Below are positions 25,779-34,230 of a stretch of DNA of 64,000 bases, in pieces. Where the stretch lies: the NCBI GenBank assembly GCA_052145115.1, contig JBKQPG010000070.1, forward strand, positions 1 through 64,000. Direction: 5' to 3'. Each line of letters starts with the position of its first letter. Position 1 is the first letter of the stretch. The notes beneath the pieces are model-generated. The model saw only the letters and a program-made list of their open reading frames with translations. It was not told where the DNA came from and ran no database searches. Made by a program: the position numbers and the translations under genes. This DNA is from CAIVVT01 sp052145115. Lineage in GTDB: Bacteria > Acidobacteriota > Terriglobia > Bryobacterales > Bryobacteraceae.

Positions 25779-27122
25779 TTGCCGTCCTCAGCCCGCATCG
25801 AGCGCGCATCCGTCGTTCTCGTCGTCGCCCTCTGCTGCATCATGCTTCCGTCGGCGTTCTGTCAGGCTCCTACCATCCCCGACACTCCTGCCGGCCACAC
25901 CCTCTCCGCCTTCCTCGACGCCCTCAACAGCGCTGACCGCACAAGGCTGGACTCCTACATCAGGACCTACGACCCGGTCGATACCGTCGACGGCCTCGCC
26001 GACTTCAGCTCCCGGTTTGGCAAGTTCACCCTCCTCGCCATCCTCGACTCCAAACCCGGCTTCATCACCTTCCGAGTCAGGCGGAGCGCCGACAACCGCG
26101 AACTCTTCGGCACCTTCATACTTGCCTCCACTAACCCGCCTAAGGTCAAGGACTGGACCGTCCGCCCCATCCCTCCCGGAGCCTCCATCGCCAACGCCCC
26201 GCTCGACGCCGCCGCCCGCCAGCGCGCCATCGACGCCATCGCCGCCAAACTCGCCGAGTTCTATGTCTACCCCGAAGTCGCCCAGAAGATGGTCCAAGCC
26301 CTCCACGACCACCAGCAGCACGGCGACTACAACTCCCTCACCGCCGGCACCGAGTTCGCCGCCGTCCTGCGCGCCGACCTCCTCACCGTCAGCCACGACC
26401 ATCACATCTTTGTGGACTACGACCCCTTCACCCCTCCCGCCAATCGCCCACCAGATGACGGCAGGCCGCACCCACTCTCCCCCGAAGACATCGCACGTCA
26501 AACCGCCCAGCTCCAGCACAGCAACTGCGAGTTCTCCAAGGTCGAAATCCTCCCTCGCAACATTGGCTACCTCAAATTCGACGCCTTCCCCGACCCCCAG
26601 GTCTGCGGCCCCACCGTGACCAACGCCCTCGGCTTCCTCGCCCATACTGACGCCGTCATCATCGACCTCCGTCAGAACGGCGGCGGCGATCCCGCCATGG
26701 TCGAGCTCATCGCCTCCTACTTCTTCTCCGAGCCCACCCACATCAACGACCTCTACGACCGCCACGAAGACAAAACCACCCAGTACTGGACCCTCCCCTA
26801 CATTCCCGGCCCGCGTATCTCCGCTCCGCTCTACATCCTCACCTCCAGCCGCACCTTCTCCGGCGCCGAAGAGTTCTCCTACGACATGCAGACCCAGAAG
26901 CGTGCCGCCATCGTCGGCGAAACCACCGGCGGCGGAGCCCATCCCGTCCACGGCGTCCCCGCCAGCGACCACTTCACCATCGGCGTCCCCTTCGCCCGCC
27001 CCATCAACCCCGTCACCCACACCGATTGGGAGGGCACCGGCATTACCCCCGACGTCAAAGTCCCCGCCTCAGAAGCTCTCGAAGCCGCACAAAAACTGGC
27101 ACTCGAGAGGCTCTCGAGGTGA
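25779..27122 (+). CDS. Secreted S41-family (C-terminal-processing-like) peptidase
   Basis: Serine protease of the S41/IRBP-like group. The N-terminus has a signal-like segment (SVVLVVALCCIMLPSAFCQ). The catalytic domain shows IGYLKFDAFPDP, AVIIDLRQNGGGDPAMVELIASYFF and the nucleophile region LTSSRTFSGAEEFSYDM, followed by GETTGGGAHP. I chose TTG 25779, 9 bases after CGGGAG, giving a 447-residue protein; a TTG at 25740 is also open. Codons end almost wholly in C (GCC, GTC, CTC, ATC), whereas both neighbours favour G-ending codons, hinting at a different origin. Substrate unknown. Confidence 0.88.
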   Translation: MPSSARIERASVVLVVALCCIMLPSAFCQAPTIPDTPAGHTLSAFLDALNSADRTRLDSYIRTYDPVDTVDGLADFSSRFGKFTLLAILDSKPGFITFRVRRSADNRELFGTFILASTNPPKVKDWTVRPIPPGASIANAPLDAAARQRAIDAIAAKLAEFYVYPEVAQKMVQALHDHQQHGDYNSLTAGTEFAAVLRADLLTVSHDHHIFVDYDPFTPPANRPPDDGRPHPLSPEDIARQTAQLQHSNCEFSKVEILPRNIGYLKFDAFPDPQVCGPTVTNALGFLAHTDAVIIDLRQNGGGDPAMVELIASYFFSEPTHINDLYDRHEDKTTQYWTLPYIPGPRISAPLYILTSSRTFSGAEEFSYDMQTQKRAAIVGETTGGGAHPVHGVPASDHFTIGVPFARPINPVTHTDWEGTGITPDVKVPASEALEAAQKLALERLSR

Positions 27123-27129
27123 TCATGTG

Positions 27130-27173
27130 CCCTGGAGAGCCAAACTTTACGAGCGATGCGCTCTTAACCAGGG
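27130..27173 (+). terminator. Nested dyad downstream of the S41 peptidase
   Basis: CCCTGG (27130-27135) pairs with CCAGGG (27168-27173), and inside them GAGCG-ATG-CGCTC (27151-27163) forms a perfect 5-bp hairpin. It begins 8 bases past the stop codon. No T-run follows, so its role as a terminator is tentative. The rest of the gap to 27335 shows no gene. Confidence 0.35.
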
Positions 27174-27335
27174 TGAACATGAATCGTCTAGGTGAATAAT
27201 TCCATCGGGTCTTGGCTTTTCTGAGAAGTATCGTTGAACCGAGACTGGTATCAAAGCCCTACTGTCCTCGTTACTGAAGTCGGGTAGGGGTGTGCCACGT
27301 GCTAACCGGAAGCCGATCCTCGACCGCGCAGGCGC

Positions 27336-27818
27336 TCAGTCGAACTCACGGCGGGGGGCGGGCTGGTCGGGGCCGACCTGCCCCGTGGCGATGCGGGACA
27401 TGAAGTAGCTCTCGCCACGCACCGGCGCGCCGGCCATGCGGCGCAGCATGGCCAACTGGCCGACGTGCGTGAAGGCGTCGGCGACGGGGCCCTGAAAGAG
27501 CTTTTCGACGCTGATGGCGAGGGGGACGCCGGAGGCGAGGCGGTCGTCGAACTGCTTCAAGGTGCGGAAGAAGCGATCGATCTCATCGGGCCAGGGGAGG
27601 GGCTCGGAGTCGTGCCATTTCATCTGGCCGTCGGCGATGGAGATGGCCCAATCGAAGAGATCGCCGATGTGGGCCAGGATCTGCGCGGGCGTGCGCGTGG
27701 TTTCGGCGGCGCGGAAGGCGGCGAAGTCCGCGGGCGCGTCTCGCAGCGTCTTGGCGCCGCGGTAGGCGAGCGTGGCGAGAGAGTGGCGGAGGAATTCGGC
27801 GGCGGCGGACTGGTCCAT
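27336..27818 (-). CDS. DinB-like four-helix-bundle protein
   Basis: A 160-residue cytoplasmic protein, all helical, resembling the DinB/YfiT-like metal-binding superfamily: TPAQILAHIGDLFDWAISIADG carries the first His at the usual place, and AFTHVGQLAMLRRMAG carries the characteristic H-x-x-Q-x-x-x-L-R-R block. Members act in thiol-cofactor-dependent reactions or have no known role; the reaction here is unknown. ATG 27818 follows a GGGAG site. It is divergent from the small secreted protein across 64 bases, so the two may share a control region. Confidence 0.75.
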   Translation of the reverse strand: MDQSAAAEFLRHSLATLAYRGAKTLRDAPADFAAFRAAETTRTPAQILAHIGDLFDWAISIADGQMKWHDSEPLPWPDEIDRFFRTLKQFDDRLASGVPLAISVEKLFQGPVADAFTHVGQLAMLRRMAGAPVRGESYFMSRIATGQVGPDQPAPRREFD

Positions 27819-27882
27819 AATCAGCGCTCCCAGGGGTGGAAATAGAGACGAATTCATTGTCGCAAGAACGCATAATGGGGCT

Positions 27883-28425
27883 ATGCGACGCGTACTGCCC
27901 GGTCTGCTCTTCGGCGCGCTTTCATTGGGCGGGCCGCTATTCGGCCAGAATCCGGCGGGCGAGGGCGAGCGGACGTGGCAGACGCTGCGGCGGCTGGAGG
28001 GCGAGTGGAAGGGCACGGGCGGCGGCGGCGAGCCGGGCGACGTGAGCGCGAGCGGGATCACGTTCCGGTACGAGCTGAAGAAGCACGTGCTGGTAAGGAG
28101 GAGCTTCACGGCGTTCAAGGCGAATGCCGGGCGGCCGGCGTTCCAACACGACGATCTGACGGTGATCTACCCAGGGATGGGCGGCGCGGCGCCGCGCGCG
28201 GTGTACTTCGACGACGAGGGCCACAGCATCGAATACAACGTGACGGCAACGGCGGACGGGCAGAAGATCGAGTGCCTGAGCGCCGCGGCGGGGATGCCGC
28301 GGTTCCGACTGACTTACGAGTTCACGGGCGCGGACGACGTGAAGATCCGGTTCGCGATCGCGCCGCCGGGGACGGACAAGTACACGACGCACGTCGAAGG
28401 GACCCTGCACCGGGCAGGGAAGTGA
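27883..28425 (+). CDS. Small secreted beta-barrel-like protein of unknown function
   Basis: A 180-residue exported protein (signal RRVLPGLLFGALSLGGPLFGQ). The mature region begins WQTLRRLEGEWKGTG and alternates strands (FRYELKKHVLVRRSFTAF, LTVIYPGMGG, AVYFDDEGHSIEYNVTATADG, IRFAIAPPGTDKYTTHVEGTLHR). This G-x-W start with antiparallel strands resembles DUF1579 or lipocalin-like barrels that bind small hydrophobic molecules. The match is by pattern only. It lies 58 bases before the hut genes in the same direction, possibly by chance. Confidence 0.6.
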   Translation: MRRVLPGLLFGALSLGGPLFGQNPAGEGERTWQTLRRLEGEWKGTGGGGEPGDVSASGITFRYELKKHVLVRRSFTAFKANAGRPAFQHDDLTVIYPGMGGAAPRAVYFDDEGHSIEYNVTATADGQKIECLSAAAGMPRFRLTYEFTGADDVKIRFAIAPPGTDKYTTHVEGTLHRAGK

Positions 28426-28483
28426 TGCACAGCGGAGCTGGCGGGCGCGCGGCGGCGAACATAAGTTGGAAGCGGAGCGGATT

Positions 28484-30178
28484 ATGGCGATCCTGAACGC
28501 GGTCGTGGAAACGGTGCGGGCGCCGCGCGGCACGGCGCTGCGCTGCAAGGGTTGGAAGCAGGAAGCGGCGCTGCGGATGCTGATGAACAACCTCGACCCG
28601 GAGGTGGCCGAAAAGCCGCAGGAGCTGGTGGTCTACGGCGGGGCGGGGAAGGCGGCGCGGGATTGGCCGTCGTTTCACGCCATTGTGCGCGAACTGGAAG
28701 CGCTAGGCAACGACGAGACGCTGCTGGTGCAGTCGGGGCGGCCGGTGGGCGTGTTCCGCACGCACGAGGAAGCGCCGCGGGTGCTGATCGCGAACGCGAA
28801 CCTGGTCGGGCACTGGTCGAACTGGGAGAAGTTCCGCGAGCTGGAGCGCGCGGGGCTGATGATGTACGGCCAGATGACGGCGGGAAGCTGGATCTACATC
28901 GGCACGCAGGGGATTCTGCAGGGCACGTTCGAGACGTTCGCGGCGGCGGGGCGGCGGCACTTCGGCGGCAGCCTGGCCGGGCGGTTCGTGCTCACCGGCG
29001 GCATGGGCGGGATGGGCGGCGCGCAGCCGCTGGCCGGCACGATGAACGGTGCGGCGCTGCTGTGCGTGGAGGTGGACGCGGCGCGCATCCAGAGGAGATT
29101 GGACACGGGCTATTGCGACCGCATGAGCCGCGACCTGGACGAGGCGCTGCGGTGGATCGAAGAGGCGCGGCGGGAGAAGCGGCCGCTGTCGGTAGGGCTG
29201 GTGGGCAACTGCGCGGAGGTGCTGCCGAAGCTGGTCGAGTTGGGCGCCGTTCCGGACCTGCTGACGGACCAGACGAGCGCGCACGACCCGCTGAACGGGT
29301 ACGTGCCGGCGGGGCTGACGCTGGACGAAGCGGCGCGGCTGCGCGCGAGGGACCCGAAGGAGTACGTCGACCGAGCGATGGACTCGATCGCGGCGCACGT
29401 GCGGGCGATGCTCGCGCTGAAGCGCGCGGGCGCGGTGACGTTCGACTACGGCAACAACATCCGCCGTATGGCGGCGGACCGCGGCGTCGGCGACGCGTTT
29501 GAGATTCCGGGCTTCGTCCCGATGTACATCCGGCCGCTGTTTGCCGAGGGCAAGGGGCCGTTCCGCTGGGTGGCGCTGTCCGGCGATGCAGCCGATATTG
29601 CCGCCACCGATGAGACGGTGTGCCGGCTGTTCCCCGAAAACGAGGCGCTGGCGCGGTGGATGCGGCTGGCGCGCGAGCGGGTGCATTTCCAGGGGCTGCC
29701 GGCGCGGATCTGCTGGCTGGGGTACGGCGAGCGGGCGCGGTTCGGCGTGGAGATGAACCGGATGGTGGCCGATGGGCGTCTGAAGGCGCCGATCGTGATC
29801 GGCCGGGATCACCTGGATTGCGGCTCGGTGGCCTCGCCGTATCGCGAGACCGAGGCCATGCCCGACGGCAGCGACGCGGTGGCAGATTGGCCGATTTTGA
29901 ATGCTCTGCTGAACACGGCCGCGGGGGCGAGCTGGGTTTCGGTTCACAACGGCGGCGGCGTGGGCATCGGCTATGCGCTGCACGCGGGCCAGGTGACGGT
30001 GGCCGACGGAACCGAGTCGGGAGGACGCTCGGTGGAACGCGTGCTCACCTGCGATCCGGGCATCGGCGTGCTGCGCCATGTGGACGCGGGCTATGAACCG
30101 GCGATTGAATTCGCTGAACAGGCCGGCCTGCGCGCGCCGATGCGCCGGCAGCCGACCAAGCCGGCAGGAGGGCGATGA
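28484..30178 (+). CDS. hutU: Urocanate hydratase
   Basis: Second step of histidine degradation: adds water to urocanate to give 4-imidazolone-5-propionate, using tightly bound NAD. The 564 residues match the family (~555). Diagnostic blocks are YGGAGKAARDW, GRPVGVFRTH, ANLVGHWSNWE, LTGGMGGMGGAQPLA, TDQTSAHDPLNGYVP, and the C-terminal RDHLDCGSVASPYRETE with the conserved active-site Cys. ATG 28484 is preceded by GCGGAG; a TTG at 28466 would add six residues. It is coupled to hutI by an ATGA overlap. hutH, the first pathway gene, is not in the window. Confidence 0.97.
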   Translation: MAILNAVVETVRAPRGTALRCKGWKQEAALRMLMNNLDPEVAEKPQELVVYGGAGKAARDWPSFHAIVRELEALGNDETLLVQSGRPVGVFRTHEEAPRVLIANANLVGHWSNWEKFRELERAGLMMYGQMTAGSWIYIGTQGILQGTFETFAAAGRRHFGGSLAGRFVLTGGMGGMGGAQPLAGTMNGAALLCVEVDAARIQRRLDTGYCDRMSRDLDEALRWIEEARREKRPLSVGLVGNCAEVLPKLVELGAVPDLLTDQTSAHDPLNGYVPAGLTLDEAARLRARDPKEYVDRAMDSIAAHVRAMLALKRAGAVTFDYGNNIRRMAADRGVGDAFEIPGFVPMYIRPLFAEGKGPFRWVALSGDAADIAATDETVCRLFPENEALARWMRLARERVHFQGLPARICWLGYGERARFGVEMNRMVADGRLKAPIVIGRDHLDCGSVASPYRETEAMPDGSDAVADWPILNALLNTAAGASWVSVHNGGGVGIGYALHAGQVTVADGTESGGRSVERVLTCDPGIGVLRHVDAGYEPAIEFAEQAGLRAPMRRQPTKPAGGR

Positions 30179-31482
30179 CACCGCCGGTCCTGATCAGCCG
30201 CGCCGGCCAGTTGTTGACCCTCGCCGGTCCACCGGGGGCGCGCCGGGGCGCGGCGCTGCGCGATCTGGGGATCGTCCCGAATGGCGCGGTTCTCGTGGAC
30301 GCGGGCCGCATTGTCGCCGTCGGCCCGCAGGCCGCGGTCGAGAGGCTCGCGCGGGGGCGGACGGTTCACGAGATCGACGCCCGCGGGCGCGTAGTGATGC
30401 CGGGTTTCGTCGATTGCCACACGCACCTGATTTTCGGCCCGCCGCGGTTGAACGATTTCGAGATGCGGCTGGGCGGCGCGGATTATCACGCCATCGCCGA
30501 TGCCGGCGGCGGCATCCGCTCGACGGTGCGGGCCGTGCGGGCTGCAACCGCGGGGGCGTTGGCCTCTCAGGCGCGGCGCCATCTGGAGAGCTTTGCGCGT
30601 TGCGGGACGACGACGCTGGAGGCCAAGTCGGGCTACGGTCTGGACGAGGAGGGAGAGCGGAAAACGCTGCGGCTGCTGCGCGATCTGGACTCTCATCCGC
30701 TGGACATCGTTGCGACGTACCTGGGGGCGCACATCACTTCCTCGGAATACGACGGCCGCCCCGACGACTACATCGAGTGGATAATCCGGCACATGCTGCC
30801 CCTGGTGCGCGAGCAGCGGCTGGCCGACTTCGTGGACGCTTACATCGACCGCGGTGCGTTCACCTGCGAACAGGCGTGGCGCTACTTCACCGCGGCGCGC
30901 GACCTCGGCTTCGGGCTGCGTGTTCACGCCGAGCAATTCGCCCATACCGGCGCGGCCCGCCTGGCGTGCGAGCTGGGAGCGGCCAGCGCCGATCATCTGG
31001 AACAGGCGACGGTCGAGGACGCCGAAGCGCTGGCCCGGTCGGAGACCATCGCCACGCTGCTGCCCGGCTCCGTGTTTCACTCCGGGCTGCAGCGCTACGC
31101 TCCGGCGCGGCTGCTGATCGACCGCGGCGCGGCGGTCGCGCTGGCGACGGATTTCAACCCCGGCACCAGTCCAACCTGCAGTATGCCGATGGTGATCGCC
31201 CTGGCTTGCCGCATGATGAAGATGACGATTGCGGAGGCCATCACGGCTGCTACAGTGAACCCAGCGGCCGCTTTGCGGCGGAGTTCGCGCGTGGGCATGC
31301 TCGAGCCGGGCAGCGACGCCGACCTGATCGTCCTGAACGCGGAGGACTATCGCGAGCTGGCCTACTGGTTCGGTTTCAACCCGGTGGCACTGACGATGAA
31401 ACGCGGCCGGGTGATCTACGAGGAGGGTCGAATGCCGGGCGCAGAAGGAGAGGTTCCTGCCGGTGCCGCCAGCCATGATTAG
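30175..31482 (+). CDS. hutI: Imidazolonepropionase
   Basis: Third histidine-degradation step: hydrolyses 4-imidazolone-5-propionate to N-formimino-glutamate. A 435-residue amidohydrolase-fold metalloenzyme with the metal motif DCHTHLIFGPPR, the substrate block GTTTLEAKSGYGLDEEGE, HAEQFAHTGAARLA and ATDFNPGTSPT. N- and C-terminal beta-sandwich parts (LISRAGQLLTLAG; DADLIVLNAEDY) are present. It overlaps hutU by 4 bases and the following hutG-like gene by about 20, indicating a single translationally coupled operon. Confidence 0.97.
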   Translation: MTPPVLISRAGQLLTLAGPPGARRGAALRDLGIVPNGAVLVDAGRIVAVGPQAAVERLARGRTVHEIDARGRVVMPGFVDCHTHLIFGPPRLNDFEMRLGGADYHAIADAGGGIRSTVRAVRAATAGALASQARRHLESFARCGTTTLEAKSGYGLDEEGERKTLRLLRDLDSHPLDIVATYLGAHITSSEYDGRPDDYIEWIIRHMLPLVREQRLADFVDAYIDRGAFTCEQAWRYFTAARDLGFGLRVHAEQFAHTGAARLACELGAASADHLEQATVEDAEALARSETIATLLPGSVFHSGLQRYAPARLLIDRGAAVALATDFNPGTSPTCSMPMVIALACRMMKMTIAEAITAATVNPAAALRRSSRVGMLEPGSDADLIVLNAEDYRELAYWFGFNPVALTMKRGRVIYEEGRMPGAEGEVPAGAASHD

Positions 31483-32383
31483 CGATCCGTTCTGGCCCCG
31501 GGCGAGTGCCTGGCTCGCCGGGACGCACGCCGCGGATGCGGCGCGCCGCCTTTCGATTCTCGGCGCGCCGGTGGCGCGCGGATCGATCACGCCCGGACGC
31601 TGTGACCTGGCGCCGGCGGCGATCCGCGCCGCGCTCCAGCGCTTCACCACCTATGACATCGAAACCGGCGGCGACGTCGAGCGCATCGCGGCCACCGATC
31701 ATGGCGACCTCGCAGTGGCGGGCTTGAGCCCTTCCGAGGCGTTTCACGCCGTCAAGGAAGGCGTCTTCAACGCCCTGGTCGGGGCCGACGCGCTGGTGCT
31801 GCTGGGAGGCGACAACAGCATCACTTATCCCGGCGTGCACGGCCTGGGCGTATCCGTGGAGCGTTGCGGCCTGCTCACCTTGGATTCGCATTTCGACCTG
31901 CGCGACCTCGACGGCGGGCTCACCAACGGCAACCCCATCCGCGCGCTGCTGGGCGCCGGCCTGCCCGGCCGCAACATCGTGCAGGCCGGCTTGCAGCCGT
32001 TCGCCAATTCGCGCTTCTATCACCAGGTGGCGGCCGGCGCCGGCATCACGCTGATTACCGACGAGGACTTCCGCCGGCGCGGCGTCGTCCCGGTCATCGC
32101 GGCCGCGCTGGACCAACTAGCCCGGTCCGCCGATGCGATCTACGTCGATTTCGATATCGACGTTCTGGACCGGGCATTCGCACCCGCGGCGCCCGGTTCG
32201 CGGCCCGGCGGCATTACTCCGGCCGAGTTGCGGGCCGCCGCCCGGCTGTGCGGAGCCAATCCCAAGGTGCTCATCGCCGACCTGGTCGAATTGGACCCCC
32301 AGCACGACGTCGCCGGGGTGACGGTCTATGCGGCGTGCATGTGCCTGCTGGGTTTCGCGTCGGGGCTGCTGCTGCGGAAGTAA
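31463..32383 (+). CDS. Ureohydrolase (arginase/agmatinase) family protein, probable formimidoylglutamase (HutG-like)
   Basis: Probably finishes the pathway by splitting N-formimino-glutamate into glutamate and formamide. The arginase-fold manganese motifs are visible: LDSHFDLRD (D-x-H-x-D) and VDFDIDVLDRAFAP (D-x-D-x-x-D). The first motif reads LGGDNSITYPG, with Asn where arginases have His (GGDHS), so one metal ligand differs. GTG 31463 lies 9 bases after AAGGAGAGG; ATG 31475 is 21 bases away, so GTG is preferred (306 residues). Assignment as HutG rests mainly on its place after hutU-hutI. Confidence 0.82.
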   Translation: MPPAMISDPFWPRASAWLAGTHAADAARRLSILGAPVARGSITPGRCDLAPAAIRAALQRFTTYDIETGGDVERIAATDHGDLAVAGLSPSEAFHAVKEGVFNALVGADALVLLGGDNSITYPGVHGLGVSVERCGLLTLDSHFDLRDLDGGLTNGNPIRALLGAGLPGRNIVQAGLQPFANSRFYHQVAAGAGITLITDEDFRRRGVVPVIAAALDQLARSADAIYVDFDIDVLDRAFAPAAPGSRPGGITPAELRAAARLCGANPKVLIADLVELDPQHDVAGVTVYAACMCLLGFASGLLLRK

Positions 32384-32514
32384 CCGGGTGCGTTTTCGCG
32401 CCTGGGACATCGGGAGATCACGCATGATACGCATGGCAATTCGGGTATTTCTGCCCGCCGGAGGGCTGCCCGGAAAATAAATCGCGCGCCGGGCGCGCGC
32501 TACGATGGTCAGTT

Positions 32515-33330
32515 GTGGCCGGCTCTTTTTTCAGCGGCGTCGGAAGAACGCTCGTCATGGGCATCCTCAACGTGACGCCGGACTCATTTTCCGACGGCGG
32601 TTTCTACCTGGATCCCGACAAGGCGCTGGCCCGCGCCCGCACGTTGATTGATGACGGGGCAGACATCGTCGATATCGGCGGTGAAAGCAGCCGCCCGGGC
32701 TCCGATCCCGTCCCGCTGGAGGAGGAGCTGCGCCGCGTCCTGCCGGTGGTGCGGGCGCTGGCTGCGCAGGCCGCCCTGCCGCTGTCCATCGACACCACCA
32801 AGCCCGAGGTGGCCGATGAGTGCCTGCGCGCGGGCGCGCGCATCGTCAACGACATCGGCGGACTGCGCGATCCGGAGATGATCGCCGTGACGGCGCGGCG
32901 CCACGCCGCCGCGGTCATCATGCACATGCGCGGCGTGCCGAAAAGCATGCAGCTCGAGCCCGTCTATGACGACGTCGTGGCCGAGGTGCGCATGTTTCTG
33001 GCCCAACGCGCCGCCGCCGCGCGGGCGGCCGGCATCGAGGATCTGGCTGTCGATCCTGGTCTCGGTTTCGGCAAGACCGCGGCGCACAACTTAGAACTGT
33101 TGCGACGCCTGGATGAACTCACTTCCCTCGGCCCGCCGGTGCTGGTGGGACCGTCGCGCAAGTCGTTTCTGGGCGCGTTTCCAGGCCAGGAGACCACCAG
33201 CCGGCGCCTGGAGGGCACGCTCGCCGCGGCGGTCGTCGCGGCGCTGAAGGGCGCGCGCCTAGTCCGGGTGCACGATGTTCTGCCGTGCCGCCGCGCGCTT
33301 CAACTCGCCGACGCGATCAGGAACGCATGA
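32515..33330 (+). CDS. folP: Dihydropteroate synthase
   Basis: Condenses 6-hydroxymethyl-dihydropterin pyrophosphate with p-aminobenzoate to dihydropteroate; the target of sulfonamides. The 271 residues contain VMGILNVTPDSFSDGG, VDIGGESSRPGSDPV, LSIDTTKPEVA, IVNDIGGLRD, VIMHMRG, DPGLGFGKTAAHN and GPSRKSFLG, all expected. The start is GTG (32515). The final codons overlap folB by ATGA. First gene of a compact folate operon. Confidence 0.97.
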   Translation: MAGSFFSGVGRTLVMGILNVTPDSFSDGGFYLDPDKALARARTLIDDGADIVDIGGESSRPGSDPVPLEEELRRVLPVVRALAAQAALPLSIDTTKPEVADECLRAGARIVNDIGGLRDPEMIAVTARRHAAAVIMHMRGVPKSMQLEPVYDDVVAEVRMFLAQRAAAARAAGIEDLAVDPGLGFGKTAAHNLELLRRLDELTSLGPPVLVGPSRKSFLGAFPGQETTSRRLEGTLAAAVVAALKGARLVRVHDVLPCRRALQLADAIRNA

Positions 33331-33692
33331 ACGACCGCATCCATCTCTTCGATGTCACACTCGAGTGCCGCATCGGCGTTTCGGCGGAAGAGCGCCGGGA
33401 TCCGCAGCAGCTTTTCGCCGACGTGTCCGTCGATACGGACATCCGCCCGGCGGCCGCTTCCGGCGACGTAGAGGCAACGATTGACTACGCGCGGATCCTC
33501 GACCTGCTGCGGGAAATCGCCGGCGCTAAGGAATATGCGCTTATCGAGACGCTGGTGGAGGCGATGGCGGCGCGGATCCTGGAGCGGTTCCCGGTCGCGC
33601 GGGTCCGCATCCTGCTGAAGAAGCCCGCGGCTCTGCGCCAGCGCGGCGTCGGCGCGGCCGCGGTCGAGATAGTGCGCCAGCGCCATGGCTGA
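33327..33692 (+). CDS. folB: Dihydroneopterin aldolase
   Basis: Converts 7,8-dihydroneopterin to 6-hydroxymethyl-dihydropterin and glycolaldehyde. A 121-residue protein of the usual size, with the family opening IHLFDVTLECRIGVSAEER, the ATIDYARILDLL helix, the catalytic-region ALIETLVEAMAARIL and VRILLKKPAAL, where the conserved Lys is seen. ATG 33327 overlaps the folP stop by 4 bases. Its end overlaps folK by 8. Confidence 0.94.
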   Translation: MNDRIHLFDVTLECRIGVSAEERRDPQQLFADVSVDTDIRPAAASGDVEATIDYARILDLLREIAGAKEYALIETLVEAMAARILERFPVARVRILLKKPAALRQRGVGAAAVEIVRQRHG

Positions 33693-34230
33693 GGTGCTGC
33701 TGGGGCTGGGCTCGAACCTCGGCGACAAGGAAGGCAACCTGCGCCGCGCCGTGGAATGCCTCACCACGCCCGATTCCGGCGCCTCTTCCGATGAGGCGTT
33801 CCCCGCACCCGCGCGCCTCGTGGCGGCATCCTCCCTGTACCGCACCGCGCCGGTCGGCTGCCTGGACCAGGATTGGTTCTATAACGCGGCGATCCGCGTC
33901 GAGACGGAGTTCGGCGCGCGGCAGATGCTTCAAACGGCGCTGGCGATCGAGCGCCGGCTGGGGCGCGTGCGCGGCGTGCCCAACGGTCCGCGCCTGATCG
34001 ACATCGACATTCTGCTGTGGGAAGACCTGGTCATCGACGAGCCCGGCCTGGTGATTCCGCATCCGCGCCTGCACGAGCGGCTGTTCGTGCTGGAGCCGCT
34101 GGCCGAAATCGCCGCGGCGGTTCGCCATCCGCTGCTGGGCCGGACCATCGCCGGGCTGCGCGCGGATCTCATCCATGCCGGCGGGGTGCGGCGCGAGCGC
34201 GGTCCGGAATGGGCCGGCGTCTTGTCTTAA
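33685..34230 (+). CDS. folK: 6-hydroxymethyl-7,8-dihydropterin pyrophosphokinase
   Basis: Transfers pyrophosphate from ATP to 6-hydroxymethyl-dihydropterin, feeding FolP. The 181 residues show LLGLGSNLGDKEGNLR, SSLYRTAPVG, DWFYNAAIRVET, RGVPNGPRLIDIDILLW (metal Asp pair) and VIPHPRLHERLFVLEPL. It overlaps folB by 8 bases, completing the folP-folB-folK order. A short insertion after ECLTTPDSG makes it slightly longer than the ~160-residue norm. The gene converges on the efflux operon with a 4-base overlap. Confidence 0.96.
   Translation: MAEVLLGLGSNLGDKEGNLRRAVECLTTPDSGASSDEAFPAPARLVAASSLYRTAPVGCLDQDWFYNAAIRVETEFGARQMLQTALAIERRLGRVRGVPNGPRLIDIDILLWEDLVIDEPGLVIPHPRLHERLFVLEPLAEIAAAVRHPLLGRTIAGLRADLIHAGGVRRERGPEWAGVLS

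Noticed and set aside
28703..31650. Long leftward frames opposite hutU and hutI
   Set aside because: They run antisense to well-conserved hut genes and show only Arg/Pro/His-rich sequence.
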